This document shows, one piece after another, positions 1 to 7,717 of a DNA stretch of 14,840 nucleotides; the stretch's first letter is position 1; every line of letters starts with the position of its first letter. The position numbers were made by a program, and so were the translations under genes. The stretch is from Gammaproteobacteria bacterium (GTDB taxonomy: Bacteria > Pseudomonadota > Gammaproteobacteria > Ga0077536): the NCBI GenBank assembly GCA_003540955.1, contig DPMX01000150.1, positions 1-14,840 on the forward strand. The letters run 5' to 3'. Below the pieces are notes generated by a model that saw nothing but the letters and a program-made list of their open reading frames with translations, was not told the DNA's origin and did no database searches.

Positions 1-10
1 AGAATATTGT

Positions 11-1165
11 TTGCGCGTCATTGCTGACCGAGATATTCCGCAGGTCAGATCGGCGTTTGCCGAGTTCGGTGATGTTTGCCTTGTATCCGGGAGAACGTTA
101 ACGCCGGGGCAGCTTCGGGATGCGGAGATCCTGCTCGTGCGCTCCGTTACTCGAGTTGATAAAGGTTTGCTCGAGAATTCGAAGATTCGCTACGTTGGCA
201 CTACTACATCGGGAATCGATCATTTAGACACGGTATATCTGCAAGAGCGCGGCATAACCTATTTTGACGCGGCTGGATGTAATGCGCGAGCGGTTGCCGA
301 GTATGTGGTGGCGTGTAGTTTTCTTTACGGACGGTTAGGGTTGGCTGATGCGGGTGAGCTTACTGTCGGGATTATTGGGTTTGGCCATGTCGGAAAAATA
401 GTCCACTCGATGTTCAGCGCACTCGGCGTAGAATGTGTCGTCAATGATCCGCTACTTGACGACGACCTTCAAAATGTTCGATTTGTGGATCTCGAAGATG
501 CTCTCGCGAGTGATATCGTCACCCTGCACGTGCCATATACAGAGCTCGGTGAATTTCCAACACGAAGAATGATCGGGGCTGCGCAGTTGACTCTTATGAG
601 AGCTGGAGCATTGTTAGTCAATGCGGCACGCGGTGGTGTGGTCGACGAGAGATCATTGACTGCGTGGCTTGCGGGACGGACCTCGGCCGTGGCCGCGATC
701 GATTGCTGGTCCGGGGAACCGAACGTTGATTTGGCGCTACTCAGGCAATTAGCGATAGCGACTCCGCATATTGCTGGCCATACAATCGAAGCGCGGCTTC
801 GTGCGACGACAATGTTATCGAATCGGATGTCAACAGAACTTGGACTCGATTCGGTATGGGCGGCTGCCCCATTACAACCGATAGAGTTGCAGGTGCCGAG
901 CTTTTCCAGACCGGCAGAAGTATATGGTAACGCTGTGCTGCGTTGTTTTGACCCGCGCGTTACTACTGCTGCACTCCGTCGCACAGCAGATTTGAGGAAA
1001 GCCGATCGTGCGGTGGCATTTGATCAGTTGCGAAAAACGGCAAGTTCACGCCATGAATTTTCCAACCACTGCGTTGCATGTGATGGTCTGCAATTGGATA
1101 CTGTACAAGGGCTGTCCGAACTTGGATTTGTGACGACAATAAACGGCAAGAGATATGATCAATAA
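11..1165 (+). CDS. pdxB: erythronate-4-phosphate dehydrogenase
   Basis: PdxB oxidises 4-phosphoerythronate in the DXP-dependent pathway to pyridoxal 5'-phosphate, in the cytoplasm. The 384-residue protein is close to the 378 of E. coli. It is a D-2-hydroxyacid dehydrogenase: an N-terminal substrate-domain half, an NAD-binding fold with GIIGFGHVG at residues 120-128, and the catalytic triad expected for the family at Arg207 (NAARGGVVD), Glu236 (WSGEP) and His253 (TPHIAGHT), one position off the E. coli numbering. The C-terminal part (about 290-384) matches the PdxB-specific dimerisation tail. The start is TTG at 11, chosen because MRVIADRDIP aligns with the E. coli N-terminus MKILVDENMP. The frame stays open to the window edge, so an upstream start cannot be fully excluded. 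Its end overlaps purT by 11 bp, suggesting translational coupling. Confidence 0.93.
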   Translation: MRVIADRDIPQVRSAFAEFGDVCLVSGRTLTPGQLRDAEILLVRSVTRVDKGLLENSKIRYVGTTTSGIDHLDTVYLQERGITYFDAAGCNARAVAEYVVACSFLYGRLGLADAGELTVGIIGFGHVGKIVHSMFSALGVECVVNDPLLDDDLQNVRFVDLEDALASDIVTLHVPYTELGEFPTRRMIGAAQLTLMRAGALLVNAARGGVVDERSLTAWLAGRTSAVAAIDCWSGEPNVDLALLRQLAIATPHIAGHTIEARLRATTMLSNRMSTELGLDSVWAAAPLQPIELQVPSFSRPAEVYGNAVLRCFDPRVTTAALRRTADLRKADRAVAFDQLRKTASSRHEFSNHCVACDGLQLDTVQGLSELGFVTTINGKRYDQ

Positions 1166-2345
1166 ATCGATAGGTACTGCAGGGACATCGGGCGCTGTGC
1201 GCTTATTGCTTCTAGGCGCCGGGGAGTTGGGCAAGGAAGTTGCAATAGAGGCTCTTAGGTATGGTCTTGAGGTCACTGCTGTTGACCGATACGACAACGC
1301 TCCTGCGATGCAGGTCGCGCAGCATTCCCATGTTATGGATATGTTAAACGGGGATGCGCTTGAGATGCTGGTGGAGCAAACTAAACCAGATCTCATTGTT
1401 CCGGAAGTGGAGGCTATTGCGACCGAACGCCTAGTTGGACTGGAAGAACGTGGTTACTACGTTGTACCAACGGCCCGTGCAACTCGCCTTACGATGGACC
1501 GCGAGGGGATCCGACGTCTTGCGGCCGAAGAGCTAAAATTGCCGACTTCCCCGTACCGTTTTGCCGAAAGTGAAAACGAGTGTGTGAAGGCAATCGAAGA
1601 GATCGGGGTGCCGTGTATCGTTAAACCGGTAATGAGCTCATCGGGGAAAGGCCAAGTAGTAGTTGAAGATGGAGCTGGGGCCGCCAGCGCCTGGTCGCGT
1701 TCAGTGACTGCGGGGCGTGGAATTGGCAAAAAAGTAATAGTCGAGGGCTTCGTCCACTTCGATTATGAAATAACTCTGCTTACGGTTCGGCATTCCGGTG
1801 GTACGAGTTTTTGTAAGCCGATCGGGCATTTACAAATCGACGGTGACTATCGCGAATCATGGCAACCACAGTCAATGAGTGTGGCGGCGCTCGATGCTGC
1901 CAAACATGTTGCTCATGCCGTCACCAAAGCGCTCGGGGGCAATGGAATCTTTGGAGTTGAGCTTTTCGTGCAAGGAGATAATGTCTTTTTTAGCGAGGTT
2001 TCACCGCGGCCTCATGATACAGGGATGGTTACAATGTTGTCGCAGGATTTATCTGAATTTGCGTTGCATGTTCGAGCAATCTTAGGTCTTCCGATTCCCG
2101 CCATTAGCCAAAAGCTTCCTGCTGCATCTGTAGCAGTATTAGGCTATGGTTCTGGTGAAAATATTAGCTATGAAGGAATCGGCGATGCTTTGCGTGAGGT
2201 TGGTACAGAGCTTAGGATATTCGGTAAATCAGAAGTGCGCGGTAAACGACGTTTAGCAGTAGCACTAGCGAGTGCGGATTCAGTTGAGGAAGCCCGAGAT
2301 AAGGCACGAGGGGCTGCAGAGAAGGTTAAAATCATTATTTCTTAA
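1155..2345 (+). CDS. purT: formate-dependent phosphoribosylglycinamide formyltransferase
   Basis: PurT makes formyl-GAR from GAR, formate and ATP, the folate-independent version of the third step of purine synthesis. The 396-residue protein is near-collinear with the E. coli enzyme (392). The N-terminal domain carries LLLGAGELGKEVAIE (residues 18-32) and VDRYDNAPAM. The ATP-grasp domain shows REGIRRLAAEELKLPTS, IVKPVMSSSGKGQ (155-167) and DGDYRESWQPQ (229-239). The likely Mg ligands are Glu269 in FGVELF and Glu281 in SEVSPRPHDTGMVT. The start ATG at 1155 lies inside the last codons of pdxB, with AAGAG just upstream as a possible ribosome site. The pair probably shares a transcript. Whether a folate-dependent PurN also exists cannot be seen here. 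Confidence 0.96.
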   Translation: MINKSIGTAGTSGAVRLLLLGAGELGKEVAIEALRYGLEVTAVDRYDNAPAMQVAQHSHVMDMLNGDALEMLVEQTKPDLIVPEVEAIATERLVGLEERGYYVVPTARATRLTMDREGIRRLAAEELKLPTSPYRFAESENECVKAIEEIGVPCIVKPVMSSSGKGQVVVEDGAGAASAWSRSVTAGRGIGKKVIVEGFVHFDYEITLLTVRHSGGTSFCKPIGHLQIDGDYRESWQPQSMSVAALDAAKHVAHAVTKALGGNGIFGVELFVQGDNVFFSEVSPRPHDTGMVTMLSQDLSEFALHVRAILGLPIPAISQKLPAASVAVLGYGSGENISYEGIGDALREVGTELRIFGKSEVRGKRRLAVALASADSVEEARDKARGAAEKVKIIIS

Positions 2346-2397
2346 TCTGTGCCGTGTCTAATAGGCCACGCGCGTAGTGCAATTGGGAGATCGGATT

Positions 2398-2784
2398 ATG
2401 AGGATGATGCACACAATGCTTCGGGTCCGCGACCTTGATGTCTCGCTGAGTTTCTATTGCGATATTTTACAAATGAAACTCCTGCGCAAGGAAAATTTTC
2501 CGGAGGGAAAATTCACCCTGGCGTTTGTCGGTTATGGCGAGGTGGGGGACTCGACGGTGCTTGAACTCACTCACAATTGGGGTGTCGAGGGTTATGACCA
2601 TGGTAACGCCTATGGCCATATCGCGGTGGGCGTCGACGACGTGTACGCGGCCTGCGCCCGTATTCGGAAATTGGGTGGGAATGTTGTTCGTGAAGCAGGT
2701 CCGATGAAGGGAGGAACTACGGTGCTTGCATTCGTGGAAGATCCTGACGGCTATAAGATAGAACTTCTCGCCGCGCATATTTGA
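2398..2784 (+). CDS. gloA: lactoylglutathione lyase (glyoxalase I)
   Basis: GloA isomerises the hemithioacetal of methylglyoxal and glutathione to S-lactoylglutathione, in the cytoplasm. I chose ATG 2398 over the GTG at 2377 because it has GGGAGA 8 bases upstream and because MRMMHTMLRVRDL then aligns exactly with E. coli MRLLHTMLRVGDL. The resulting 128-residue protein has all four metal ligands at the E. coli positions: His5, Glu56 (VLELTHNWG), His74 (NAYGHIAV) and Glu122 (GYKIELL). It is the short form without the eukaryotic-type inserts, which in bacteria is usually Ni/Co-dependent. It follows purT by 52 bp and may be on the same transcript. The glutathione requirement implies a glutathione-making host. 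Confidence 0.96.
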   Translation: MRMMHTMLRVRDLDVSLSFYCDILQMKLLRKENFPEGKFTLAFVGYGEVGDSTVLELTHNWGVEGYDHGNAYGHIAVGVDDVYAACARIRKLGGNVVREAGPMKGGTTVLAFVEDPDGYKIELLAAHI

Positions 2785-2836
2785 ATTTTTGAGGTCTTGG
2801 CGTTCGAACAACTCGAGAAAATTGTGCTAGATTACC

Positions 2837-2854
2837 GCCGCGCCTTCGTGCGGC
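2837..2854. repeat. small hairpin between gloA and mlaC
   Basis: A 7-bp inverted repeat (GCCGCGC, CTTC loop, GTGCGGC, with one G-T wobble) lies 52 bp downstream of the gloA stop. There is no T-run after it on either strand, so it is not a canonical rho-independent terminator. It could still be a transcript-end or leader structure. A TGCTAGATT sequence at 2825-2833 resembles an extended -10 element, but I see no convincing -35. Confidence 0.4.
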
Positions 2855-2960
2855 TGATCAGTTAATCCGATATAGTCGGGTGTAGCTAACGCTATGTCGC
2901 GTACTGTTTTCCTGGTGCTCGATTGAACTTGGACTCTTAATAGCGATAGAGGTCTTTGGT

Positions 2961-3572
2961 ATGAAGCAGGTCTGGTTGTCCGCTTATATGTGTGTAGTTC
3001 TGTTGGCTGCGGCGAGTGCGTTAGCGGCAGCGGAATCGCCGATGGACATAGTACGTAATACGACGGACCAAGTTTTGGGTCGCGTTCAGAGTGACCGAGA
3101 TGCTTTGCGCCAGGACCCGGCAAAAATGTATTTGCTGGTTGCTGAATTAATATTCCCTCATTTCGATTTTCAAATTATGGCCCGGTGGGTTTTGGGTACT
3201 CATTGGAAAGAGGCTGATGAAGCGACTCGTGCGGAGTTCGTCGACCAATTTCGAAAGTTACTCGTGCGAACATATGCAACAGCTCTATTAGAGTTCTCTG
3301 ATCAGGCGATCACGTATCCCGACGATTCTGCAATCGTCAAGGGCCGTACCGTCGAGGTCCGCCAGGAAATTGAGCAAAGCGGTAGCGAGCCGATACTCAT
3401 TGGATATCGCTTGCATAATACCCTCGGCAATTGGAAGGTGTTCGACGTAACAGTAGATGGCGTCAGCCTTGTCAGAACATACCGCGCATCATTTGCATCG
3501 TTAATCAGGGACGGAGGTTTGCTGGGCCTCATAGACGGGTTGAGCGAAAAAAATCAGGAAATTAGTCAATAG
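2961..3572 (+). CDS. mlaC: MlaC-type periplasmic phospholipid-binding protein
   Basis: MlaC shuttles phospholipids across the periplasm between the outer-membrane MlaA complex and the inner-membrane MlaFEDB transporter, keeping outer-leaflet lipid asymmetry. The 203-residue protein begins with a Sec signal peptide (hydrophobic stretch about 4-23, probable cleavage near Ala22-Ala24). The mature part has the family pattern: a helical start (PMDIVRNTTDQVLGRV), the conserved stretch from FPHFDFQIMARWVLGTHWKEA to LLVRTYATALLEF, then GNWKVFDVTVDGVSLVRTYRASF near the C-terminus. ATG 2961 has AGAGG 8 bases upstream. It is normally embedded in mlaFEDCB, but here its upstream neighbour is gloA, and no mlaB lies between it and ibaG. 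Any transporter partners must be encoded outside the window or be absent. Confidence 0.9.
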   Translation: MKQVWLSAYMCVVLLAAASALAAAESPMDIVRNTTDQVLGRVQSDRDALRQDPAKMYLLVAELIFPHFDFQIMARWVLGTHWKEADEATRAEFVDQFRKLLVRTYATALLEFSDQAITYPDDSAIVKGRTVEVRQEIEQSGSEPILIGYRLHNTLGNWKVFDVTVDGVSLVRTYRASFASLIRDGGLLGLIDGLSEKNQEISQ

Positions 3573-3761
3573 CGGTGTTTTTCGTCGAAGCGGGGCTTTT
3601 AGAGGTTTCCTAACAGGGACAGTCGGTATTTTTATTTCCCCAATATCTCGACATACCTGGGGTCGTGTTTTCGGTTGACGGCTATAGTTTGTTTAACTGC
3701 AAAATAGCGTTGGTGTCGTCCAGAATCTAACTGGGTTGAGTAGCCCTAACAGGAGAGCTTT

Positions 3762-4013
3762 ATGACCGGTGAGGAAATAAAAATGATGATTGAATCTGGA
3801 ATTCCAGAGGCCGAAGCATATGTTGATGGAGATGGATCACATTTCGTTGCTCAGGTCGTGAGCGACAGCTTTGTTAATTGTCCTATGATTAAACAACATA
3901 AGATGGTGTATGCCACCCTCGGCGATAGCATGGAGAGTGCGATTCATGCTCTTTCAATCCAGACTTATACGCGTGAGGCCTGGGAGAAAGCTCGCAAGCT
4001 GAAGGTTATGTAG
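3762..4013 (+). CDS. ibaG: BolA-family protein IbaG
   Basis: IbaG is a small BolA-family protein thought to pair with monothiol glutaredoxin (GrxD) in Fe-S cluster handling and linked to acid stress. The 83-residue sequence has the class-typical GDGSHF (residues 23-28), a middle VYATLG, and IHALSIQTYTREAW (61-74), with His62 as the invariant BolA histidine that takes part in cluster ligation. The start ATG has a strong AGGAG at 3751-3755. The gene immediately precedes murA, the standard ibaG-murA arrangement in gammaproteobacteria, and this context separates it from the other BolA paralogues. Upstream, 3573-3761 is non-coding and I see no mlaB remnant in it. Confidence 0.93.
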   Translation: MTGEEIKMMIESGIPEAEAYVDGDGSHFVAQVVSDSFVNCPMIKQHKMVYATLGDSMESAIHALSIQTYTREAWEKARKLKVM

Positions 4014-4032
4014 CCGCATATAAACCCTACTT

Positions 4033-5292
4033 ATGAATAAATTGATTATCAGCGGGGGTGTCAGGCTGGAAGGCGAGATCCGGATTTCTGGAGCGAAAAA
4101 CGCAGCCTTACCCATTTTGGCAGCAACGCTATTGGCGTATGGGCCAGTTGTGATTCGCAATGTCCCTCATCTTCACGACATAACTACGACAATGGAACTT
4201 CTTGGTGGTATGGGGTCGAAGTTGACTGTCGACGAGAAGATGAACATTGAAGTGGATAGTTCTACGATCACTGAATTCTTTGCGCCTTATGAACTTGTTA
4301 AGACGATGCGTGCCTCGATACTCGTATTGGGGCCGCTTCTTGCTCGGTTCGGTCGTGCGGATGTTTCATTACCAGGTGGTTGTGCAATCGGTTCGCGTCC
4401 GGTTAATCTCCATCTAGAAGGCTTAACTGCTATGGGAGCTGATTTAAGAGTTGATGGAGGCTATATTCGGGCGACCGCGAACCGCCTAAAAGGAGTCGAC
4501 TTGGTTATGGATATGGTGACCGTAACGGGAACCGAAAACTTGATGATGGCAGCAACGATGGCTGATGGAGTCACCACAATCAGAAATGCGGCACGTGAAC
4601 CCGAAGTTGTCGATCTCGCGGATTGTCTCAAGAGTATGGGCGCGATTATTGATGGCGCGGGAACCGATAAGATAACGATTGAAGGTGTAACGTCTTTGGG
4701 TGGAACGACCTATTCGATTCTACCCGATCGGATCGAAACAGGGACTTATCTGGTCGCTGCGGCGATGACTGGCGGGCACGTAAAGTTAAAGGATACTCGG
4801 CCAGAGCTGCTAGAATCGGTTTTGGCAAAACTCACCGAGGCCCGGGCTGAAATAACCTCAGGCGATGATTGGATTGATCTCAATATGGGTGATCGGCGGT
4901 TGTCTGCAGTCAATATTCATACGTCTCCCTATCCGGGCTTCCCAACCGACATGCAGGCGCAGTTTACTGCGTTGAATTGTGTAGCGAAGGGCGCTGGAAC
5001 GATAACCGAGTCGGTATTCGAAAACCGGTTTATGCACGTTCTCGAACTTCAACGCATGGGTGCCCAAGTGAAGCTCGAAGGCAATACGGCGATAACCAGT
5101 GGGGTTGACCGGCTAACCAGTGCGCCGTTGATGGCTACGGATTTGCGCGCGTCGGCTAGCCTTGTGCTCGCGGGTTTGGTCGCCCAAGGGGAGACTGAGG
5201 TGGACCGCATCTATCATATCGATCGTGGTTACGAGACCATCGAAGAGAAGCTCGCTAATTTAGGCGCGCAAATTCGACGGGTTCCTGGGTAG
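4033..5292 (+). CDS. murA: UDP-N-acetylglucosamine 1-carboxyvinyltransferase
   Basis: MurA transfers enolpyruvate from PEP to UDP-GlcNAc, the first committed step of peptidoglycan synthesis, in the cytoplasm. The 419-residue length is exactly usual. Visible active-site residues are Lys22 in SGAKNAALP, Cys117 in LPGGCAIGSRPV (the loop cysteine attacked by fosfomycin, so the enzyme is expected to be of the sensitive type), the TVTGTENLMMAAT segment and Asp306 in GFPTDMQAQF. The duplicated inside-out alpha/beta barrel is complete to GYETIEEKLANLGAQIRRV. It starts 19 bp after ibaG without an obvious Shine-Dalgarno sequence, so translation may lean on coupling to ibaG. Confidence 0.97.
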   Translation: MNKLIISGGVRLEGEIRISGAKNAALPILAATLLAYGPVVIRNVPHLHDITTTMELLGGMGSKLTVDEKMNIEVDSSTITEFFAPYELVKTMRASILVLGPLLARFGRADVSLPGGCAIGSRPVNLHLEGLTAMGADLRVDGGYIRATANRLKGVDLVMDMVTVTGTENLMMAATMADGVTTIRNAAREPEVVDLADCLKSMGAIIDGAGTDKITIEGVTSLGGTTYSILPDRIETGTYLVAAAMTGGHVKLKDTRPELLESVLAKLTEARAEITSGDDWIDLNMGDRRLSAVNIHTSPYPGFPTDMQAQFTALNCVAKGAGTITESVFENRFMHVLELQRMGAQVKLEGNTAITSGVDRLTSAPLMATDLRASASLVLAGLVAQGETEVDRIYHIDRGYETIEEKLANLGAQIRRVPG

Positions 5293-5304
5293 GGGGAAAG
5301 TTCG

Positions 5305-5952
5305 ATGGATCAAGTGCGGGAACGATCCTCCGGGTTAGTAATTGCAGTCTCTAAAGGTCGCATTTTGCAAGAGGCGCTACCTTTACTTGCGGGCGTTGGT
5401 ATCGTCCCTAATGGAGATCCAGATGAGTCCAGAAAACTTATTTTTGAGACGACCGAAGGCCAAACGAAGATAGTTGCTATCAGAGCAGTTGACGTTCCTA
5501 CGTTTGTCGAATATGGCGCAGCGGATATAGGCATCGCTGGGAAAGATGTGTTGTTAGAATACGAAGGAGATGGTTTCTACGAACCTATCGATTTGAAGAT
5601 TTCCGCGTGTCGTTTAATGCTAGCGGGGCGTGGCCGAGTGCGAAATGACTCTAGACGGTTGCGAATCGCGACCAAATATCCAAAAGTTACGCGCCACTAT
5701 TTTGCTCGAAAGGGAGTACAGGTTGAAGTCGTGAAATTGTACGGTTCAATGGAGCTCGCGCCGCTGGTCGGTCTTGCGGATTACATAGTTGATCTGGTTG
5801 ATACTGGGAATACGCTGAAAGCTAACGGCTTAGTGGCTATGGAACATATTGTTGACATAACTTCTCGCCTTATTGTCAACAAGGCGTCGATGAAAATTAA
5901 GCATGCCCAGATAACAGATCTGATCGATCGCTTTTCGGCAATCATCGGGTGA
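5305..5952 (+). CDS. hisG: ATP phosphoribosyltransferase, short-form catalytic subunit
   Basis: HisG condenses ATP with PRPP to phosphoribosyl-ATP, the first step of histidine synthesis. At 215 residues this is the short form, lacking the C-terminal ACT-like regulatory domain of about 80 residues. Short HisG needs HisZ, a histidyl-tRNA synthetase-like regulatory subunit, for activity and histidine feedback. Diagnostic segments are IAVSKGRILQEALPLL (13-28), YGAADIGIAGKDVLLE, RIATKYPKVTRHYF and the PRPP-binding region LADYIVDLVDTGNTLKANGL. The ATG follows a purine-rich GGGGGAAAG at 5292-5300, 12 bp after murA and 6 bp before hisD, so murA, hisG and hisD look co-transcribed. No hisZ is present in this window. 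Confidence 0.96.
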   Translation: MDQVRERSSGLVIAVSKGRILQEALPLLAGVGIVPNGDPDESRKLIFETTEGQTKIVAIRAVDVPTFVEYGAADIGIAGKDVLLEYEGDGFYEPIDLKISACRLMLAGRGRVRNDSRRLRIATKYPKVTRHYFARKGVQVEVVKLYGSMELAPLVGLADYIVDLVDTGNTLKANGLVAMEHIVDITSRLIVNKASMKIKHAQITDLIDRFSAIIG

Positions 5953-5958
5953 ACGAAA

Positions 5959-7269
5959 ATGACAGCGTCCGTTGAATGGTCAATACATCGTTTGGATACG
6001 GTCCAAAAGGACTTCGAGAAGCAATTAGCGGCGTTGACATGCTGGAATCACTCGAACGATCAATCAGTAGAGAACGCGGTTCGGGAAATTATCAACGCTG
6101 TACGCACGCGTGGTGATGCAGCGGTAGTGGAGCTGACCAATCAGTTCGATGGACGAGATGTCGCCGCGATGGAAGATCTCGAGATCAGCGATTTTTCTTC
6201 TGCGAGAAAAGAAATTGACCCCTCTCTTGAGAAAGCGTTAGAGGATGCTGCGGAGCGTATTCGACACTTCCATGGACGCCAACTTCAAACTTCCTGGGAT
6301 TACCAGGAGGACGATGGTACGGTTCTGGGCCAAACTATAAATGCATTGGATTCTGTAGGGGTTTACGTTCCGGGTGGCAAGGCTGCCTACCCGTCGTCAG
6401 TATTGATGAATGTGATCCCGGCCAAGGTCGCCGGAGTAAGGAAAGTCGTAATGACTGTTCCTGCTCCGGGCGGCAGACTTGAGCCGGTAGTTTTAGCTGC
6501 TGCACACATTGCCGGTGTTGACAAGGTTCATTCGATCGGTGGGGCACAAGCAATCGCGGCACTTGCATACGGTACTGAAAGTGTACAGGCGGTAGATAAA
6601 ATTGTCGGGCCCGGAAATTTGTACGTGACCACGGCAAAATCGCTAGTTTTTGGTACTGTTGGTATAGACATGATCGCAGGGCCGTCTGAAATTTTGATTG
6701 TATGTGACGGAAAGACAAATCCTGATTGGATCGCGATGGATTTATTTTCTCAGGCAGAGCACGACGAACAGGCTCAGGCAATTCTTATCAGCGCTGACAA
6801 TAATTTTCTGGAAGCGGTTGCTACCAGTGTTTCACGGCTTCTCCCGCAGATGGAACGGCGTGCGACCATTGGTGCGTCGCTATCTAGACGTGGTGCGTTT
6901 GTTAAGGTGCGTGATCTTGATGAGGCTATCGATTTAGTGAATCGTATTGCGCCCGAACACCTCGAGCTTTCGGTTGAAAATCCGCGCGATTTACTTCCCG
7001 CCGTGAGGCACGCGGGCGCTATATTTCTAGGCCGGCATACGGCTGAGGTCCTAGGGGATTATTGCGCAGGTCCGAATCACGTTCTACCGACCTCGGGGAC
7101 TGCACGATTCTTCTCGCCCCTAGGGGTGTATGATTTTCAGAAGCGATCCTCGGTAATTGAATGTACAGCAGCCGGTGCCCAGCGTCTGGGGCCTATGGCC
7201 GAGTTGCTAGCTAACGGCGAAGGCCTAACGGCGCATGCTCGGTCTGCTGCTTTAAGACACAAATCATAG
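5959..7269 (+). CDS. hisD: histidinol dehydrogenase
   Basis: HisD carries out the last two steps of histidine synthesis, oxidising L-histidinol to L-histidine with two NAD. The 436-residue protein has the usual length. Expected residues are all present: Zn ligands Gln265 and His268 (SQAEHDEQAQ), Asp367 (LGDYCAGPNHVLPTSG) and His426 (GLTAHARSA), plus the catalytic Glu333-His334 pair (IAPEHLEL). The substrate and NAD regions VYVPGGKAAYPSSVLMN and GPGNLYVTTAK are also clear. Its ATG lies 6 bp after the hisG stop. In Pseudomonas-type layouts hisC follows directly, but here about 450 bp without a recognisable gene follow instead. Histidinol-phosphate aminotransferase must therefore be supplied from elsewhere. 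Confidence 0.97.
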   Translation: MTASVEWSIHRLDTVQKDFEKQLAALTCWNHSNDQSVENAVREIINAVRTRGDAAVVELTNQFDGRDVAAMEDLEISDFSSARKEIDPSLEKALEDAAERIRHFHGRQLQTSWDYQEDDGTVLGQTINALDSVGVYVPGGKAAYPSSVLMNVIPAKVAGVRKVVMTVPAPGGRLEPVVLAAAHIAGVDKVHSIGGAQAIAALAYGTESVQAVDKIVGPGNLYVTTAKSLVFGTVGIDMIAGPSEILIVCDGKTNPDWIAMDLFSQAEHDEQAQAILISADNNFLEAVATSVSRLLPQMERRATIGASLSRRGAFVKVRDLDEAIDLVNRIAPEHLELSVENPRDLLPAVRHAGAIFLGRHTAEVLGDYCAGPNHVLPTSGTARFFSPLGVYDFQKRSSVIECTAAGAQRLGPMAELLANGEGLTAHARSAALRHKS

Positions 7270-7717
7270 CGAAGCTATCAAGTGACTTATAGAGTGCAAT
7301 GTTTAAGGCCTTGGTATGGCCAGGTAGGATCCTAAATACATTAGCCTCGCGTATTACCGTCTACTTTGCTGTTCTGAAATGCCGCGATCGCGCTTACTGA
7401 TTACGCCATTAAATTCTACCCCTGGACCTTGCCGTGATAATAGGATCATGAGGCTCAGTCTCCCCGAGCACTGTCGGATTTCTCTTAGCTAACGTCACAG
7501 ATCTCTGATTAATTGGGTTGGAGCCTGCGGTGGTTGGGACGGTTTTAGTGATATAATTGTTCCGCTTTCGTGCTGTCGTGAAAATATGTCAGCACGTTAC
7601 CGTGTGCCGGTTGTAGGGGTCAATCGGCAAAATCAAGCTATAACGTGGCGGTTCTGCGCGATTCGAGTTTTGATCCGTAGTGCCGCTATCGTTCGAATGT
7701 CGGAGTGTGGCAACGAT
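7270..7717. other. long gap between hisD and petA, no recognisable gene
   Basis: About 448 bp separate hisD from the chosen petA start. I read all frames for traces of hisC, algW, rplM or rpsI, the genes often found here in related bacteria, and recognised none. A 38-codon open frame at 7379-7495 has no ribosome site and no family resemblance. The only clear signal is the extended -10 element at 7549-7557, after which about 155 nt of leader would precede petA. The leader contains an ATG at 7586 in frame with petA, but the residues encoded between it and 7717 do not look like a Rieske N-terminus. Confidence 0.6.
7549..7557 (+). promoter_or_regulatory. extended -10 promoter element for petABC (candidate)
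   Basis: TGATATAAT is a perfect match to the sigma-70 extended -10 consensus TGnTATAAT. The expected -35 region about 17 bp upstream (near 7529-7534, GGTGGT) is poor, which is tolerated when an extended -10 is present. Transcription would start near 7563-7565 and give a leader of about 155 nt before the petA start. It lies in the only sizeable non-coding stretch upstream of the pet operon, which supports the assignment. No experimental data are available. Confidence 0.55.

Noticed and set aside
469..984. 171-residue open frame antisense to pdxB
   Set aside because: A shadow of the pdxB reading frame; pdxB is complete with all catalytic residues.
3618..3663. CCCCA/TGGGG inverted repeat as a terminator after mlaC
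   Set aside because: Only 5-bp arms around a 15-base loop, with no T-run after the second arm.
3675..3703. TTGACG as a -35 box upstream of ibaG
   Set aside because: At a 17-bp spacing the -10 would be TGCAAA, only 3 of 6 matches; no convincing promoter pair.
6335..6781. 148-residue open frame antisense to hisD
   Set aside because: It lies wholly within a fully conserved hisD, is of low-information composition and has no family resemblance.
7379..7495. 38-codon open frame in the hisD-petA gap
   Set aside because: No ribosome-binding site, no recognisable family and a length expected by chance.
7586..7717. N-terminal extension of PetA from the ATG at 7586
   Set aside because: No Shine-Dalgarno sequence before it, and the 44 added residues do not resemble a Rieske N-terminus. 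The ATG at 7718 gives a normal Tat signal and length.
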